Shown piece by piece: positions 40,601 through 55,600 of a DNA stretch of 64,000 nucleotides. The translations under genes and the position numbers were made by a program. Under the pieces are notes generated by a model, which searched no databases, was not told where the DNA came from, and worked only from the letters and a program-made list of their open reading frames with translations. The stretch spans positions 1,178,001 through 1,242,000 of the forward strand of contig JAHNUO010000008.1 of assembly GCA_019787685.1 (NCBI GenBank), read 5' to 3'. This stretch comes from Chiua virens. Its lineage: Eukaryota > Basidiomycota > Agaricomycetes > Boletales > Boletaceae. Within the stretch, counting starts at the first letter, position 1. Every line of letters begins with the position of its first letter.

Positions 40601-43600
40601 GATAAACAAGTAGATGTACCACTTGCTCCCATGCCCAGTTGCCAGACATGAAGTCCTTAAATTGTCAGGTTTGATCATTTGATGAATACTCCTCAAATGG
40701 ATGCAAGTCCATCTCATTTGTGAAACTTGGATTACCAAGAATTTTATGAACAATGTGGTGAGGGTCACAGAACCAGATGTTGTACTTCTTGAGCATCCAA
40801 TCAGGTGCTTGATTGCCAGTAGGGCACTCACCATTGTAGTACGTTGAAAAGCATTGCCACCTGACATCTCCCACGGTTGTCGCGTCAATGACTGTGCAGA
40901 TGGCGGTGATCTCGGAATGGGGGTTCTGCACCGTGGGGATACAATGACGCTGCCCACAGGTCTAGTAGGGTATCTATCTTGCTGGCTGACATCTGACACT
41001 TCAAGTAAAGGAATTCCACTATTTCGAATTGGAGCTGGTTTGAGTAAGGGAACCAGTCTTTGTTGTTGGCCTGAGTGACAGGTGGAGTACCTGGAGGAAG
41101 TGGATTGCCATGTCTGTCACACGGTAGGGCTGAAGGGACTTGAGTACAAGTGCCAGTGAAAGGTAAAGGTAGCTTACCTGTGAGTTTGGGATGGTAGCGG
41201 CAATAATATCCATCCTGTGGGCCATAGAACTCTATGTCAGTGTTGGGTTCATTGTCATCAGATGGCACAGGCAGATCGTTGACATCAAAATTTTCTTTCT
41301 CCCAACCATACTCTGTTACGATTTCTTGCTTTTCTTTGTTTCACTTGTACTACTTTGCTTCACTCGATACCTAGGTATCTTCGTATGCGCATCCGTATGC
41401 TTTTCTCCTTTATGTAACCAGCATCGGCGCTACCTGCATGCTTACTCTTTTCTTTCTCGTCATCATCCGATGGCATCACACTTAGTCATTTCACCTTCAT
41501 CATCATTCGTTGCCTTCGCATTGTACGACTCTCCTTTTGGCCCTTCTTCCGTTCCGCTCTTCTTGGCCACCCCTTTTGGATATCATGCACTCCCCTTTTT
41601 GGCCCTTCACTCTTCCGCTCTTCTGGCCTACCCCTTTTAGTTACTTGGTCCGTGCACAATCTTCATAGTATAAATACCCCGCAGCGATACTCTTGTACAC
41701 TAGTCTTGATCTCCACAATCTAGCTGAGTATCTCTGCCTCCACTCAGGAACCCCCCCTGTGACCTCCTTGACCCTTGACCCTCAACACCTACGGCCAATG
41801 CCTAGGTCCCACCTCAATTACAAGAGGAAGCCTTGGTCCCTCGGGTATAGATTCCCAACCGGACACTCTCAGCAACGCCTGAGTTCTATCCTTGATTCCA
41901 CTGTTAGCACTTCACTAACAGAAGACCTCTCGAACTCTTACAGCGCGCCACACATCAAGTGGTGGTTGTTTGAGTTATCACAGCCACTTGATTCTTAGTG
42001 CTTTTGCGGCTACGCTAGGTCCTACCCGGATCTATCGTAACATAAGATCAAGACTCTCATATACAGCCTGCCCTCATGCAGTTAGCTGCCCACCATTGCC
42101 GGACAACCTCCCACCCATCCACCCTTGAACCCCGCTTGGAATCTTCGGACCTCCTACACCTCATTGTCTGACCTTTCCGACGAAAACCCTGAACCCACGA
42201 CTCCACCTTCTGAATCCCAGGAGGAAGACCTCGACACTAACGTTGAACACCCTGAAGACGAGATCCAGCAATTAGCTGACCGTCTTACCTCGAACCTTGA
42301 CCTCCCCGCTCTTGCCACCTTCACGTCCCCAATGACCCCACGAAGGCCCAACCCCAGACCACCATCTATCCAGAACCCCTTGCCCTCGATCGTCCTACCT
42401 CCCGGACCACCCCCCACCACCTCGTCTAGCAACACGTCTAGCAAGGCAGTCGAGCTTCGCCTCGGAAAACCCTCCACCTTTGACGGGTCCTACGACCGTG
42501 CCATACCCTGGCTCAATGACGTCACCACCTACCTCTTCGTCAACGACCCCATTTACGATACGGATAACAAACATGTCACCTTTGCCCTCTCCTTCATGAC
42601 CAAAGGGTCAGCCAAGACCTGGGCTGATACCTTCCGTGCTAAGTCCATCCCGCTCCATTCCTTTGGAACATGGGGCGACTGGCAAACGGAGTTCCGAAAG
42701 GACTTCAAACACCACGACACCAAGGGTGACACAATCGCCTGGCTCTCCACCACCCGCGTCACCAAGAACAAAGACGTCCCCTCCTTCATCTCCTCCTTCC
42801 GCAACAAGGTTACTACCACAGGCCTCACTGGCTCAGACTCCGTCCTCATCAACATCTTCGCAGCCGGCCTTCCGCCATCTCTCATGAGGCGCATCCAAGG
42901 CATGGATACAGTCCCTACCATGATTGACAAATGGTACACCCAAGCCGTGCATTTCAAAACCCAATGGGAGCGCACTGACGAGATTGCCCATAGAAACAAG
43001 AAACCCGCCGCCTCCGTCATTTTCCATGACAACCCCCCTTGCAAGAAGGAGCGAGACCTTGACGCCATGGATGTGGATGCTATCAATATCCCTCCCAAGA
43101 TGACCGAAGCTGAGCGAAAGCGATGCTTCAAAAAGAACCTTTGCTTCCAGTGCCACCAACCCAGCCATTGCACCTCCTCCTGCCCGGTCTTCGTGACCAA
43201 ACCCTCGACAACTCCCGCATCTACCTCCAAAAGGGTGCGGAAAGCAGAACCCAAACCTGAACCCATTCCTGCTCTTGTCGAAGTAGAAGACGACGACGAA
43301 GAGGACGCCATGAGCGTCAACAAGGTGACCACTCCAGTCACGGGTTTTTAAGGAGGAAGACCGATTCGACGCCGGTATCTTCCCATTCTCGTACCCATGT
43401 ACTAGTAGCTGAGCTTTCGTCCCAATCTATGCAAATCCCCGTTAGACTGAACACTACTAGTACCTCACAAGACGTTGACACCCGTGCCCTCATCGACTCT
43501 GGGGCCGGAATCAATTGCATTGACTGGCATTTCGTCCAGAAAAACAAGTTCCCAAAAGAGCGTCTTCCGAAACCAATCCTGGTTAGGAACGTCAACGCTA

Positions 43601-46600
43601 CCATGAACAAGAACGGTGACATCAAATTCACCACCACCCTCCAGATTGCTCTTGGTGGAGTACTCCAACGCGTTAAGTTCCACATTATCCACTGTGGTTC
43701 TGAACACATGATCCTTGGACTCCCTTGGCTCAAGGCGACCAACCCCATCATCGACTGGGTCACCAAAACCATCTCCATCTCCACTCCCGAACCCGACCTC
43801 CCTCCTATCACCACTGACGAACCCCGACACTCCGCCAAGCTTGCCCATCCCCCTCCGAACCGTCCGGTTCACTACCTTGACACCGATCCCATCTGGGACA
43901 GCAAACTCTATGACTACCTTGACACCCAACGGGGCCATCGCTTCACGATTGGCTCCATACAACACTCTGTGAACCATGTCATGCACATGGGGCATCGCTT
44001 CATTCGGACTACTCAACCCGAGAAGCTCACCAATGCCACCTCCCTTGCGGCCGCGGCTCCTAAAGCCAAGGTCACCCTCCCTTTGGAATATAAGGAATTT
44101 GAATCCATATTCGCGAAGGAACCCTTCAACCAGATGCCCCCATCCCGGACCTGTGACCACGAGATCCACCTCAAAGACTCGTTCTAACCAAAGGTCAGGA
44201 AAGTTTACCCCTTGTCACCCAATGAACGGAAAGCCACCGACGAATTCATCAATGAACACCTTGCAAATGGTAAGATCTGTCCCTCTAACTCTCCACAGGC
44301 CTCCCCCTTCTTCTTCGTCAAGAAAAAGGACGGCAAACTCCAACCTTGTCAAGATTACCGTTACGTAAACGAACACACCATCCATGACGCTTACCCCCTG
44401 CCCTTGATCTCCGACCTCATCGACAAACTAAAAGACGCCAAACTCTTTACCAAGTTTGACATCCGATAGGGTTACAACAACGTCCGAATCAAAGATGGAT
44501 ACCAATGGAAAGCCGCCTTCATCACTCACCACAGCCTCTTCAAACCCACGGTCATGTTCTTTGGACTGACCAACTCTCCCGCCACCTTCCAATGATTCAT
44601 GAATGACTCCTTCCGTGATATGATCACTGAAGGATGGCTCATTATCTACATGGACGACCTCCTGATCTTCTCAGAAAATGAGGCTGAACACACAGAATGT
44701 ACCAAACATGTTCTCGCCTGTATGAAGGAACTCGACCTTCACCTCAAACTCGAGAAATGCCACTTTGCCACCATGGAGGTCGAATACCTTGGCATGATCG
44801 CTCGCCCCGGTGAACTCGCCATGGACCCCGTCAAGGTTGCTGGCATCGCCGATTGGCCAACTCCCACCAAGCTCAAGGACGTTCATTCGTTCATGGGCTT
44901 TGCCAACTTCTACCATCGGTTTATCCCTGACTACTCAACCATCACTAGACCCCTCGTCGATCTCACAAAGAAAGACGCTCCTTGGACTTGGGGATCCCCT
45001 CAGGTCAACGCCTTTGAACGCCTTAAAAAGGCCTTCACCACAGACCCAGTACTCCGGTTCCCCGACTCCTCCCGACCCTTCACCATCGCTACAGATGTGT
45101 CCAAATATGCCACTGGCGGTGTCCTCCTCCAGACCAATGTCAACGGCAACTGGAAACCCTGTTCGTATCTTTCGCAGTCCTTTAATGCTGCGGAACGAAA
45201 CTATGACATCTATGATCGCAAACTCCTTGCGGTCATCAGAGCCCTCAAGGCCTGGCACCACCACCTCCATGGCAGTGCACACCCCGTAACGGTCTTCTCC
45301 GACCACAAGAACCTGACATACTTCCGTCAACCCCAAAACCTCAACTGCCGACAAGCTCATTGGCTCCTCAACCTTGCTGACTTCGACCTCACGTTCTCGC
45401 ACGTGCCAGGTAAACTCCTCGACGGTCCCAATGCGCTCTCCCGCCGTCCAGACCATATCACCTCAGACTCAGACAATGAAAATGTCACCCTCCTCCCTGA
45501 TGACGTATTCGTCAATCTCATCACCCTTGACCTTCAGTCCCTCATCGCCAAATCCTCAGCTGATGACCCGCTCGTCCTTGACACCCTGAATGCTATGGAT
45601 GGTGGTCTCCCATCTTCCTTCCACACCCGTCTCTCAGATTGGAAATACGACACTGGTGTCCTAACCTACCAAGGCCGCGTCTACGTTCCTCCGGACCTCA
45701 ATCTCCGACAACAAATCATTGCCTGCCACCATGACTCCCACTCTGCTGGACACCCCAGCTTCTTGAAAACCCGCCAGCTCGTCGCCACTGAATTTTGGTG
45801 GCTGGGCCTCGCCTCCTTTGTCCGCTCCTATGTCTCCAGTTGTGCCGCCTGCCAGCAGCAGAAGGTCAACACACACCCGACCACTCCACCCCTTTCTCCG
45901 ATCCCCTCCACATGTTCTTGCCCCTTCCAGAACATTTCTGTGGACCTCATCACGGATTTGCCCACTTCTGCGGAGGGCTACGATTCCCTTATGGTCATGG
46001 TCAACCACAGCCTTATGAAGGGGGTAATTCTTTGCCCCACTGTGAAAACTGCCGACTCCACGAGTATAGCATGCCTTTTTTTCCACAGTGTATACACGCA
46101 TTTCAGCCTCTACGACAAAATCATCTCCGATCACGGACCGCAATTCGCCTCCGCTTTCGCCAAAGAACTTGCTCGACTCATTGGCTACCACCTCTCCCTT
46201 TCCACCGCCTACCACCCTCAATCCGATGGTGAAACAGAATGGGTCAACCAAGAAGTCGAAACCTATCTGCGCATGTACTGCCAGAACAACCCCGCATCCT
46301 GGGCTGATCTTATCCCTATGGCTGAGTTCGCCCACAACCACTGCCCTCACTCTGTCACCGGGAAATCCCCATTCTTCCTTATGATGAGCTATGAACCTCG
46401 CCCCTTGCTCACCATTATCGCGGAAACCAAACTTCCAGCTGTTGAGGAATGCCTTAAAACCCTCTCAGCAGCCCGTGACGAAGCCCTCACCACACATGAA
46501 CTTGCTCACCAGGCCATGAAAGCCCACTCCTTCAAGAAGTTCAAACCCTTCACCAAAGGAGACCAGGTCTGGTTGGAAGCCCACAATTTGAAATGGGAAC

Positions 46601-49600
46601 TCATCTCCCTGAAACTCACATCTCGCCGAGAAGGACCCTTCACTATCACGGAAGTCCTCTCTCCGCTCACCTACCACCTCCACCTTCCCAAGACCTGGAA
46701 GATCCATCCAGTCTTCCATGCTTCCCTGTTATCGCCCTATCGCAAAACAGAAACCTATGGTGCCAATTTCCCGAAACCACCACCTGACCTTATCGCAGGG
46801 GAAGAAGAATACGAAGTTGAGTGGATCTTGAAACACAACAAGAACCCACGGAACCGCAAGTTCCTGATCCGATGGAAAGGATATTCCGCCTCTGATGACT
46901 CCTGGGAACCTGAGTCCAATTTGGGTAATGCCAAGGACACAGTCAACGCTTATAAGCACGCCCATCCTAAGGATTTCCCCTCCATCCGCTCCCTCTCAAC
47001 CCAACCACCACCAAGACCACCTCGCTCCCCACTCAGACCTCTACCACCCGTCTCCGTCAAGGCCATTATGTCCTTTCGCTCCTGCTTGACCCCAGACTTC
47101 GAGAACGAAATCATCCACCCTGTTCCCGTCTTCACCCCTACCGCGTCCATCCCTCACTGCCCACTTCCACCACCGGCCATACCAATCACCAATGTCTCCT
47201 CCCTTTCCTCCAAATCGTCCATCACCGAGTCCACCCGACCCCCTTCTCCAGCTGTTTCAGCAGTTGTGAGCGCAAGATGGGGAGTGCCTTCTCAATGGCC
47301 TACTCCTACTCCTATTCCTGACGTTGTTCGTCCTCCTATCATGTCGGTAGACCTCCCCTACCACTCTCATACCATTCGCTCTTCGAACTCTACCCCCAAA
47401 TACTTTCGCCACATGTGCAAACTTATCCTAGACCCCGCAATGGCTTTCCCCATCGAACACCATCTCAACTTGAACTCCCCCCTAAATGCCCTCTACCTGG
47501 TGTATCTCCAATGCGAACACCTCACCTTCGTCCAGTTGGACCTCCTTGGCCGGGACCACCACAACCGCCTCCTCTCTGCCATCACTGGGCAGATCCACGA
47601 CCGAGGACTATGAGGAGTCCAAAGGTCAAGTGGTCACAAGGAAGGTTCTGAGTGGAGCAGTGATACTCAGCTAGATTGCAGAGATCAAGACTGGGGTACA
47701 GGAGTATCGCTGTGAGGTATTTATATGTATGGAATTGTGCATGGACCAAGTGTCCAAAAGGGGTGGCCAAGAAGAGTGGAAGGGAATAAGGCCTAAAGGG
47801 GGAATTGTACGATGCGATGGCAGTGGACAATGACAAAGATGAAATGACAAATGCAAAGCCATCAGATGATGACAAGAATGAAATGAGTAAGCACTTTGGT
47901 TAGGCTGGTGCAGAGTACATAAGTGGTGAAAGGAAATGAAGTACAGATGAACATACGAGGATACCTAGGTATTGAGTGTAGAGAAGTAGTACAAGTGACA
48001 AGGAAGAAAGAAATTGTAACAGGATGGGTGCGGGTCAGAAGTGAGACATACCACCTTTATATGAGCACAGTGGCTGATGGTGCATGGTAACATAAAGCAT
48101 GGTGTAAGGATTGCTACACATCCGGCTACAGATCTGGTCCGAGCAACCACTGCCTTTTCATTTTATTTGTCAGCATTATTCAGCACTATTCAGTCGTTTC
48201 TAAGCTCTCTGTTTACCATACACTTCATAGCCTTTTCACTTTCATATATAAGCCTCCTTGTACATTCATCTCAATAATCAATAATAATCAGTCTTAGAGT
48301 CCAATCCCGATTGTTTCAGCTCAATCCGAAGTATTCTGACGTTCTGCACGCCTTCCGAGTCTCCCGATTCCGCATGTTCTCCGACTCTCTCTCTATGCAT
48401 GGACGCATTCACTCTTTCTCGCACACTCAACAAACCACCTACCGGCTCAGTCACCTTCCCCTTTCGCACTCGCACTCACACTCGCCTTCCATGTTTCGCC
48501 AACACAGCGGAGCATGCCACTACAATGGCCAGAAGAGGAAAGGGTGGTGGCGATGGAACAAGCAGGCAGCAGGATGAGGCAGGACAGTGGTGGCTGGCAT
48601 CATAACAGCTGACTAGTGTTTACATGTGTTGTGTCAAAGGGGTGCCCAGACAGTTCGGACTGCTCAGATGTTTGGATGTTCAGAAACTACATTTCCCAGG
48701 TGTCCTCACTGGCATGGGTTAAGCTGCACCAGCTTAGCTTGACTCATCTTGGAAATGTGTGAACAAAATTTGTCACGGGATCTCCCAATAGCAGATGCGA
48801 AACTTGACTAAATAAGCTATTTTCGAAGACTTGTGCTCATGTACAGTCAGCTCCCTCATAACCGATACCCCTGGAGTATGTGACAGCGTGTAGGATGGAG
48901 GTGGAAGAGGTGCTATTGCGTCGCGTGATGCGTATGTTTTCGTCCTTTACGTTTGATACTGACTAGGTGGGTTAGGAGAGCCAGCATGCTCGGTGGATGC
49001 AATGTCGAAAGTGGAAGTGGAAGGGGTATTCCTGGTGGTAAGTGATGCACCATCTGTGGGCGGTGTGTCCTGCAGAGTATCTCGCCGGAGACCAGTTTTC
49101 GACATTTTTCGAGTGGCGTTGGCTTGGAACCAAGACGAGAAGTCGTCCCTGGAATGAGGGAGTATGTAGTAGCGGGATGAGCTAGAAAATGCTCATTATT
49201 TGCAGCGGATACGATACGGACGTTCTCGTTGACAGCGAATCGGTCGGCAGCGATCAACGTGTCATTGGACCAGGTGTCGGTGTGTGACCTTTCGGCATCG
49301 CGCTGACAGAGACATGTGATTTCAGCGGGGATTCGTGCACTCCAAGGCTACACCAGCGGCCAAACGGATCTGCGTCAAGGTGGTCATGGTTGGGTACGTC
49401 TTTGACTATCAGAATCACGAAGTAATACTAACGAATGCCTTGTAGGTCGAGATCGCTGGCGGTGGGGATCATTGATTCTATCTGAGCCTTCATGGCAGTT
49501 CTCACTGCGATATTGGGACATGGTTGACTACGTACTAACAAATCATTGTTCGGACACTACAAACCTGCGTGCTTTATGTAAACCTTGTCGTCGTTCGAAC

Positions 49601-52600
49601 TAATAAAATTACTATACTTGAATCCATCTCAACAATTCATATAGCGTGCTTCCCTAGACCTGCCAAACTGCACTCAGTCCTTGAGTTTCTCCAAATACGT
49701 CGGGCCTGAAGATGAGAATCTCGTATACAGGTCCTTGAGGGTTTTGCTGAGATTGGCATGGCCCTTAAGGAAAGGATACGTGTTTTCATCAAGACCACCT
49801 GCATATATACGGAAACACATGTCTTCACCATCCTTGCCAGGGTCTAGCGTGGCCTCCAGTGACGATGCTTCCATGTCGAAGTCAACCAACACGGCGATAT
49901 AGGGGGGGCCGTGGTAGTCCGGGGCAATACTCTTATGGCCTTGCTTGATCTTACCGGGACGCTGAGAACAGTTTCGAGCCTTGTCTGAAATGAGAATATG
50001 GGATATTCCCTGATGGTTGAAACCCGGTTTGAAGTACATGGGAATCACTTTGTCAATTGCGGGTTGCTGATGACAACACTGGATAGCGCTTGTTCGTACC
50101 CAGTGGCTCGCAGTCCAATCATCAATGCTATGGGTGAGATCAGCACCGCCTTCAGATCGGACACTATGCATGTAACTCACGACAGTTGCTCCTCGTGCTC
50201 CCCCCTCGGTGTGATATCAAAATCCATCAAAACCCAGTGGGAAAAGTTGATATACGCATTCTCAAACTCCTTCCTCGCTCCTGGCACGGCGTTCCAGACT
50301 TGCAGCCCTAAAAAGAACTCTAGGAATTTGGTGACTGGCACTGGATAACAGTCCAGGAGCTTGCTTGTATCGACAACAACCCTCTTGGGCTCGCGAACAA
50401 ACAAATCCTTTGCCAAGAGCCAGAGAAAATGGCTGACTAGCTCCCCAGTATCCCCGACGCTAACCACGCCATCCTTAGCCATCAATGCCAGACTGGTTAA
50501 AGCGTAAACCAAGTTGTGGTCGCTGTGTAGCACGTTGGCAGCAGCGCATGATAGAATGGGCTCTGAGGGATAGGTGGTGTAGCTCCAGACTCAATCCTCG
50601 GTGGTCTTCATGCATACACGAAGATGACTTGCAACCAGATCCTTGGCGTAACGAACAGCGTCACGGTGACCAAAAGTGATGTCGAGACCGAATCTTTGAG
50701 CGAGTACGGTGAAAGCCTGATGGTTGATCCGTAGGTCAAAGCCCGCCATTCTGACTCCACACAGTTTCTGTCCAGCCAAATCATGGATGCCTGAAAGGGA
50801 GGTATTGTTGTTTTCCGACAGTGACATCCATCTGCGAATAATTAACGGACGCAAAACACAAAAATAAAAAATAAGTATGCACAATGGACGGCCATATTTA
50901 ATTATGTGTTCCCCAGTTGCAACATCGTCTTGCAGAGCATCCTTGAGCGATGGAGCATGCTGATCCCATCCAAGCTGTATAAATGGCGGGAAACGTAGTT
51001 GTCCCTCTATAGCCACCCTGTGGGGGGGAACTGGGATCACTTTAATGAAGAACACAACAAACTGTTACAATTTCTTTCTTCCGTCTCTCTCGTACGTCTT
51101 CACTTCACTCGATACCTAGGTATCCTCGTACGTTCATCCGTACTCGTTCTCCTCTTTACCTTGTAACTCCGCACCGGCCTTACCCGGGTGCTTACGTTCT
51201 TCTTTTCTTGTCATCATCCAATGGCATCGCTCTTACTCATTCATTTCTCATCATCACCCGATGGCTTTGCATTTGTCATTTCATCTTCGTCATCGTCCGT
51301 TGCCGTTGCATCGTACGATTCCCTTTTTGATTTACTGCGCACTCCTTTTGGCCCTTTGACCCTTCCGCTCTTCCGGCCTTCCTCTTTTAGTTACTTGGTC
51401 CGTGCGCAGTTCTTGTAGTATAAATACCTCGCAGCGATACTCCTGTACCCTAGTCTTGATCTCCGCAATCTAGCTGAGTATCACTGCTCCACTCGGACCC
51501 TTCCTTGTGACCACTCGACCAGGGACTTCTCTCGTCATCCCTTGACATCCTTGACACCACTCCGGGGTACCATCATAACCCTCGACCCTTGACCGTCCCT
51601 CGGGTATAGATTCCCAACCGGACAATTCTCAGCAATGCCTGAGTCTTCACTCGTCTCTCTGGTAGCCACCCGCTGACCAGAACTCCTTGTTCAACTCTTC
51701 AGCGCACCACGTATCAAGTGGTGGTTGTTTGAGTTATCGCAGCCACTTGGTACTTGGCGCTTTTGCGGCTACACTAGGTCCTACCCGGAACTACCGTAAC
51801 ACAAACCAATAGTGTCACGTACACAGTGTTTGAGGGGACGGATAGTGTACAGCTCTCGACATGGTTGATGCGAACACAACCCAGACTGGATGCATCAACT
51901 TGGAATATTCCTTGATGGCCTGGAGTAATACCGTTTCCAGAACTAAATCGGAAATCCGGGTTTCATGTAATACATGAGCCTCATCAAGGGCAATCACCAG
52001 CCTGGGTTGGTTCTGCCTCGCCGATATCCTTCCAGCCACCATCTTCTCATAGTACTCCTCCATGATCTTGGTGGGTGAGGACGAAGACATTTCTCTTAGG
52101 ACCTTCAAGTAGCGATGTGACAATGAAATTTATTTCGAGAATCCGCTGTGCTCACCTTGCCAAATTCATCTTGTAACTCTAGAAAAAACTGGGTGCGAGC
52201 GATATTTCCAATGTCGCGCATATTTTCACACCAATCGAGGGTCCATGGCAACCTGCCAAGGACTTTGAAGACCGCTGCGAAAAATGCACAACATTGCGTA
52301 GAGTACTCCCGTTCAGTGTTGCAATATGCCGTAAGAATGTCTGCAGGTATATCATCCCGGGGAGGATCTCCTTGGGTGTCTCCTTGGGCGTCTTCTGGGG
52401 ATCGGATGTTCATGTATAGTACGCAAACATTCTTTTTTCCGAGCTGCATGGAAGCGTACGTGTCAACTCCATCGTCAGGCACGATGTGAGATTTACCTCA
52501 AGCATTAAACGCGTCTTCCCACAACCCGAGCTCTGGACTACGGAGCAAAACTTGCCATAATACTGGTATGGATGATTGTTGAATACCTTGTCATTTTGCT

Positions 52601-55600
52601 CAAGATAGTTGAAAAATGCATTGAGGGCATCGCCTCGGAAAGGGCGACTCAAAGCAGCCCTCAATTTACTGAGGCGCTCTGGGGAAATATTTTCTATGGA
52701 TGTCAACGTAAGGACAGGTCCACACTGGCAGAGAAGCTTGAACTCATGTCGTACTGTAGCGGGTTGAAGAATGGCTACGGATGATGAGCAGGTTAATTAA
52801 GAGATAATGACGTGCAAGCGTGATTAATGGGTACTGAGTCTGCGAATGTTGTGGTATGACTTTTCTTTCCAAGCTGTCTCTATATCACCCTCTATCCAGG
52901 GGTGTTTCTCCAAGAGGCCCATTTGGTTCTGATGGTTGGTATACTTACGATCCAGTCAAGGGTCCTGCTCAACTATGGCGCTGAGCACTCCAAGCAGTTC
53001 TGTGAGTGATGGGTTCGCTCGCCATTCTGCTGACCGCCATTCGGCCAGAACCTGTTGCACCTCCTCATCCATTCGACAATGATCACCATCGTTGGAGCTG
53101 TCATCCTGGATAAGATCACGGGAAGAAGAAGGCGTCATATCAAGGAAGCTAAGCGAGTCGGGATTAGGGGCGTGTTAGGGACCAACTCAGACTAAATATT
53201 TGCCAAGTAATTCCCACGCAACTCCGATTGGCTCTCTTTTCTTAGAATAATGACACGACAGACTCACTGTCAACAGCATCGGGATCCACATCTGCAGTTT
53301 GGCCGTCGCAGGCCAGACTAAGCAGCGCGATGATCGTGTCACATGACAGATTGACTGTTGTCGATAGTAGTGGAACGTGTGTCAATGAGACACGTCCTCC
53401 GAGTCGGCCCTGGCGAGGTACTCTGCAGGACGCACCCTCAGTTTCGGCATCCCCACAGACGATGCGTCACTCACTACCAGGAATAAGTACACCGCTTTCA
53501 ACGTCAGATCGTGGATCCACTACTTCAGCGTGCCAACTCTCCTAACCGACCTAGTCAGGACCGGTGACCTTGTCGGCGGCTGTATGTATACACGTTAAAC
53601 TCAAACGAAAGCAGGAATTTTTCAAAACTCGATCACATTGACTTATATTGCCGCATACTCAGTCGGGACACATACTGTCCCAGCCACGCTGAATATACAA
53701 GAGCAAAAACTTGTCTCGGCACTGGATCAAGCTGACCTTCCCACAAGCACATCTTTTGGTCGGTGGGGTCGCCTGCCGCGGCGACAACTCTTAAACATGT
53801 GGGAGTATGTTTTCATTGCACCCTGTACTTTGGAACAACTCGGAGCTCATCCACGGACATTTTCATGTCGCTGACTGTCATGTTGGGCAAGGTGTAGTGT
53901 TGTCATGTTGCTCTCTCACAGTCCTATACGTTCTATAGCACTGAAATGCCTGATTTTTATGTCTAATCCATGGATGGGTGAGTATCTGTTGCTTTTCCTG
54001 TGTCGCAGTTTGCGACGTTTCAGCAAAGAGATTGACCCCAGGGGTATTGAACTGCTACATCATGACCTTGCTCGGGTTGAACTGGACAACTGCAAAGGTG
54101 GCTCCCCCACCCAATTGAGCGCCAATCCTTCTGTCACCTTATCCCAGCGCAATTGGAAAATGCTATCGCACTGGGACGCTCTCACCCACATAATATTCGT
54201 GTTTCGTTTCTAGCAGGTCAGCTCGGCGAGAGTAACGGGGATTTCGATCGAATTGTGGGCGAGAGCCCAGCGACTTAAAATATAGTGCAATGGCGTCTAA
54301 ATGTACGTTGAATGTCTTTTCTTTTTCTTGCTCTCATCCGCCCTCTATTCGTGCTTGGGCTGCCACACAGGTCAATGTAATACCCATACGTTGTATTTCT
54401 TCCCTGATAACGATCGATATCTCATGTTACACCATGACCTCTCGTTCGGGGTTGGCAAAAAAGGTTGTTCGCGCCTCCGAGTCAGCCCCGTCCTTCGTCG
54501 CCCTCGCACATCTTCTGGAGTCTCTGACGTCTACAGGTGCTCGAGGCACCCCAGGGGGGAGGTTGAAGGTAGCGGGGATGTTTGACATCTGTCTTGGGAT
54601 ATCGAGGCTAGATCTTCAACCGGGCTTGCGATTCGGAAGCAATATGGATCTTGGATATCAGTAGAACTAGTAATTAGGGGTTACCTTATTTATGTAGTGG
54701 CTGTACAAGCTGTCTTGCTCAACAATCTCGAAACGATGCCAACATCGAGAATCAGGTTGAGCACTGGCACACTACCTTCACCACTAACGGACCGACTGGT
54801 CACGTCGCATCCATTTGTCCAGCAAGTTTGTTTCTTTTTCATCATTCTTTGTGCGGGATCCTCATCCTTGCGGATAGATCGACATCGTCTTTCCATCCCG
54901 TACCGCACCGGATGACCCATTCACCTCTTTAAAAACGACCTACTCGACCACCCAGTTCACCCTCTCCGAACTCTACGCGTATGCTTCCCGCCTCCCCATC
55001 CCGAACGTGTCCGTCCCGACCATCCTGATCTCGAACCCTCACTGACACGCCACGCAGGCCCTTCAAAGCCCACCCCGTCCAACGCGACGCTGACGACACG
55101 TGGTGCATCGACCCACGCGGCACCCTCACCCTCTGCGTCTCAAAATCGCTCTACGAACGCCTCGGCGTCGTCGGTAAACGCCTCCCGTTCAAAGGGTGTC
55201 CAGAACAATACGGTGCGTCGCGTCTCACGGTGCGACGATGTGAGGACGACATTGAGCACAGTGATCGGTGTACCGCTGACGCGCGGGACGACGAGCAGTG
55301 CGATGGCGGTGCGGCACAAGGCTGCGCTGGGTGTTTGGGATCGGGTGAGAGAGGAAACGGGACGAGGGCGGTGGTGCGTGGCGTATGTGAGTGCCGATGG
55401 TGCGCAGTAGCTTCCTTTCCTTGGTTCTCTCGATGATGATGTCTCTTATGTGCCGCTGGTACGGTGGTCGGATGTGCAGAGTCGTCAGGACCCGTCGACA
55501 GCCCCGAGGCGCACGTGGTCAAGGACGTTTCGGCCCGCGTGCGACATGACGCAGATGTGTATGTGCCCCACGTCGGCGACCTCACCCGCACCGCGTCCAC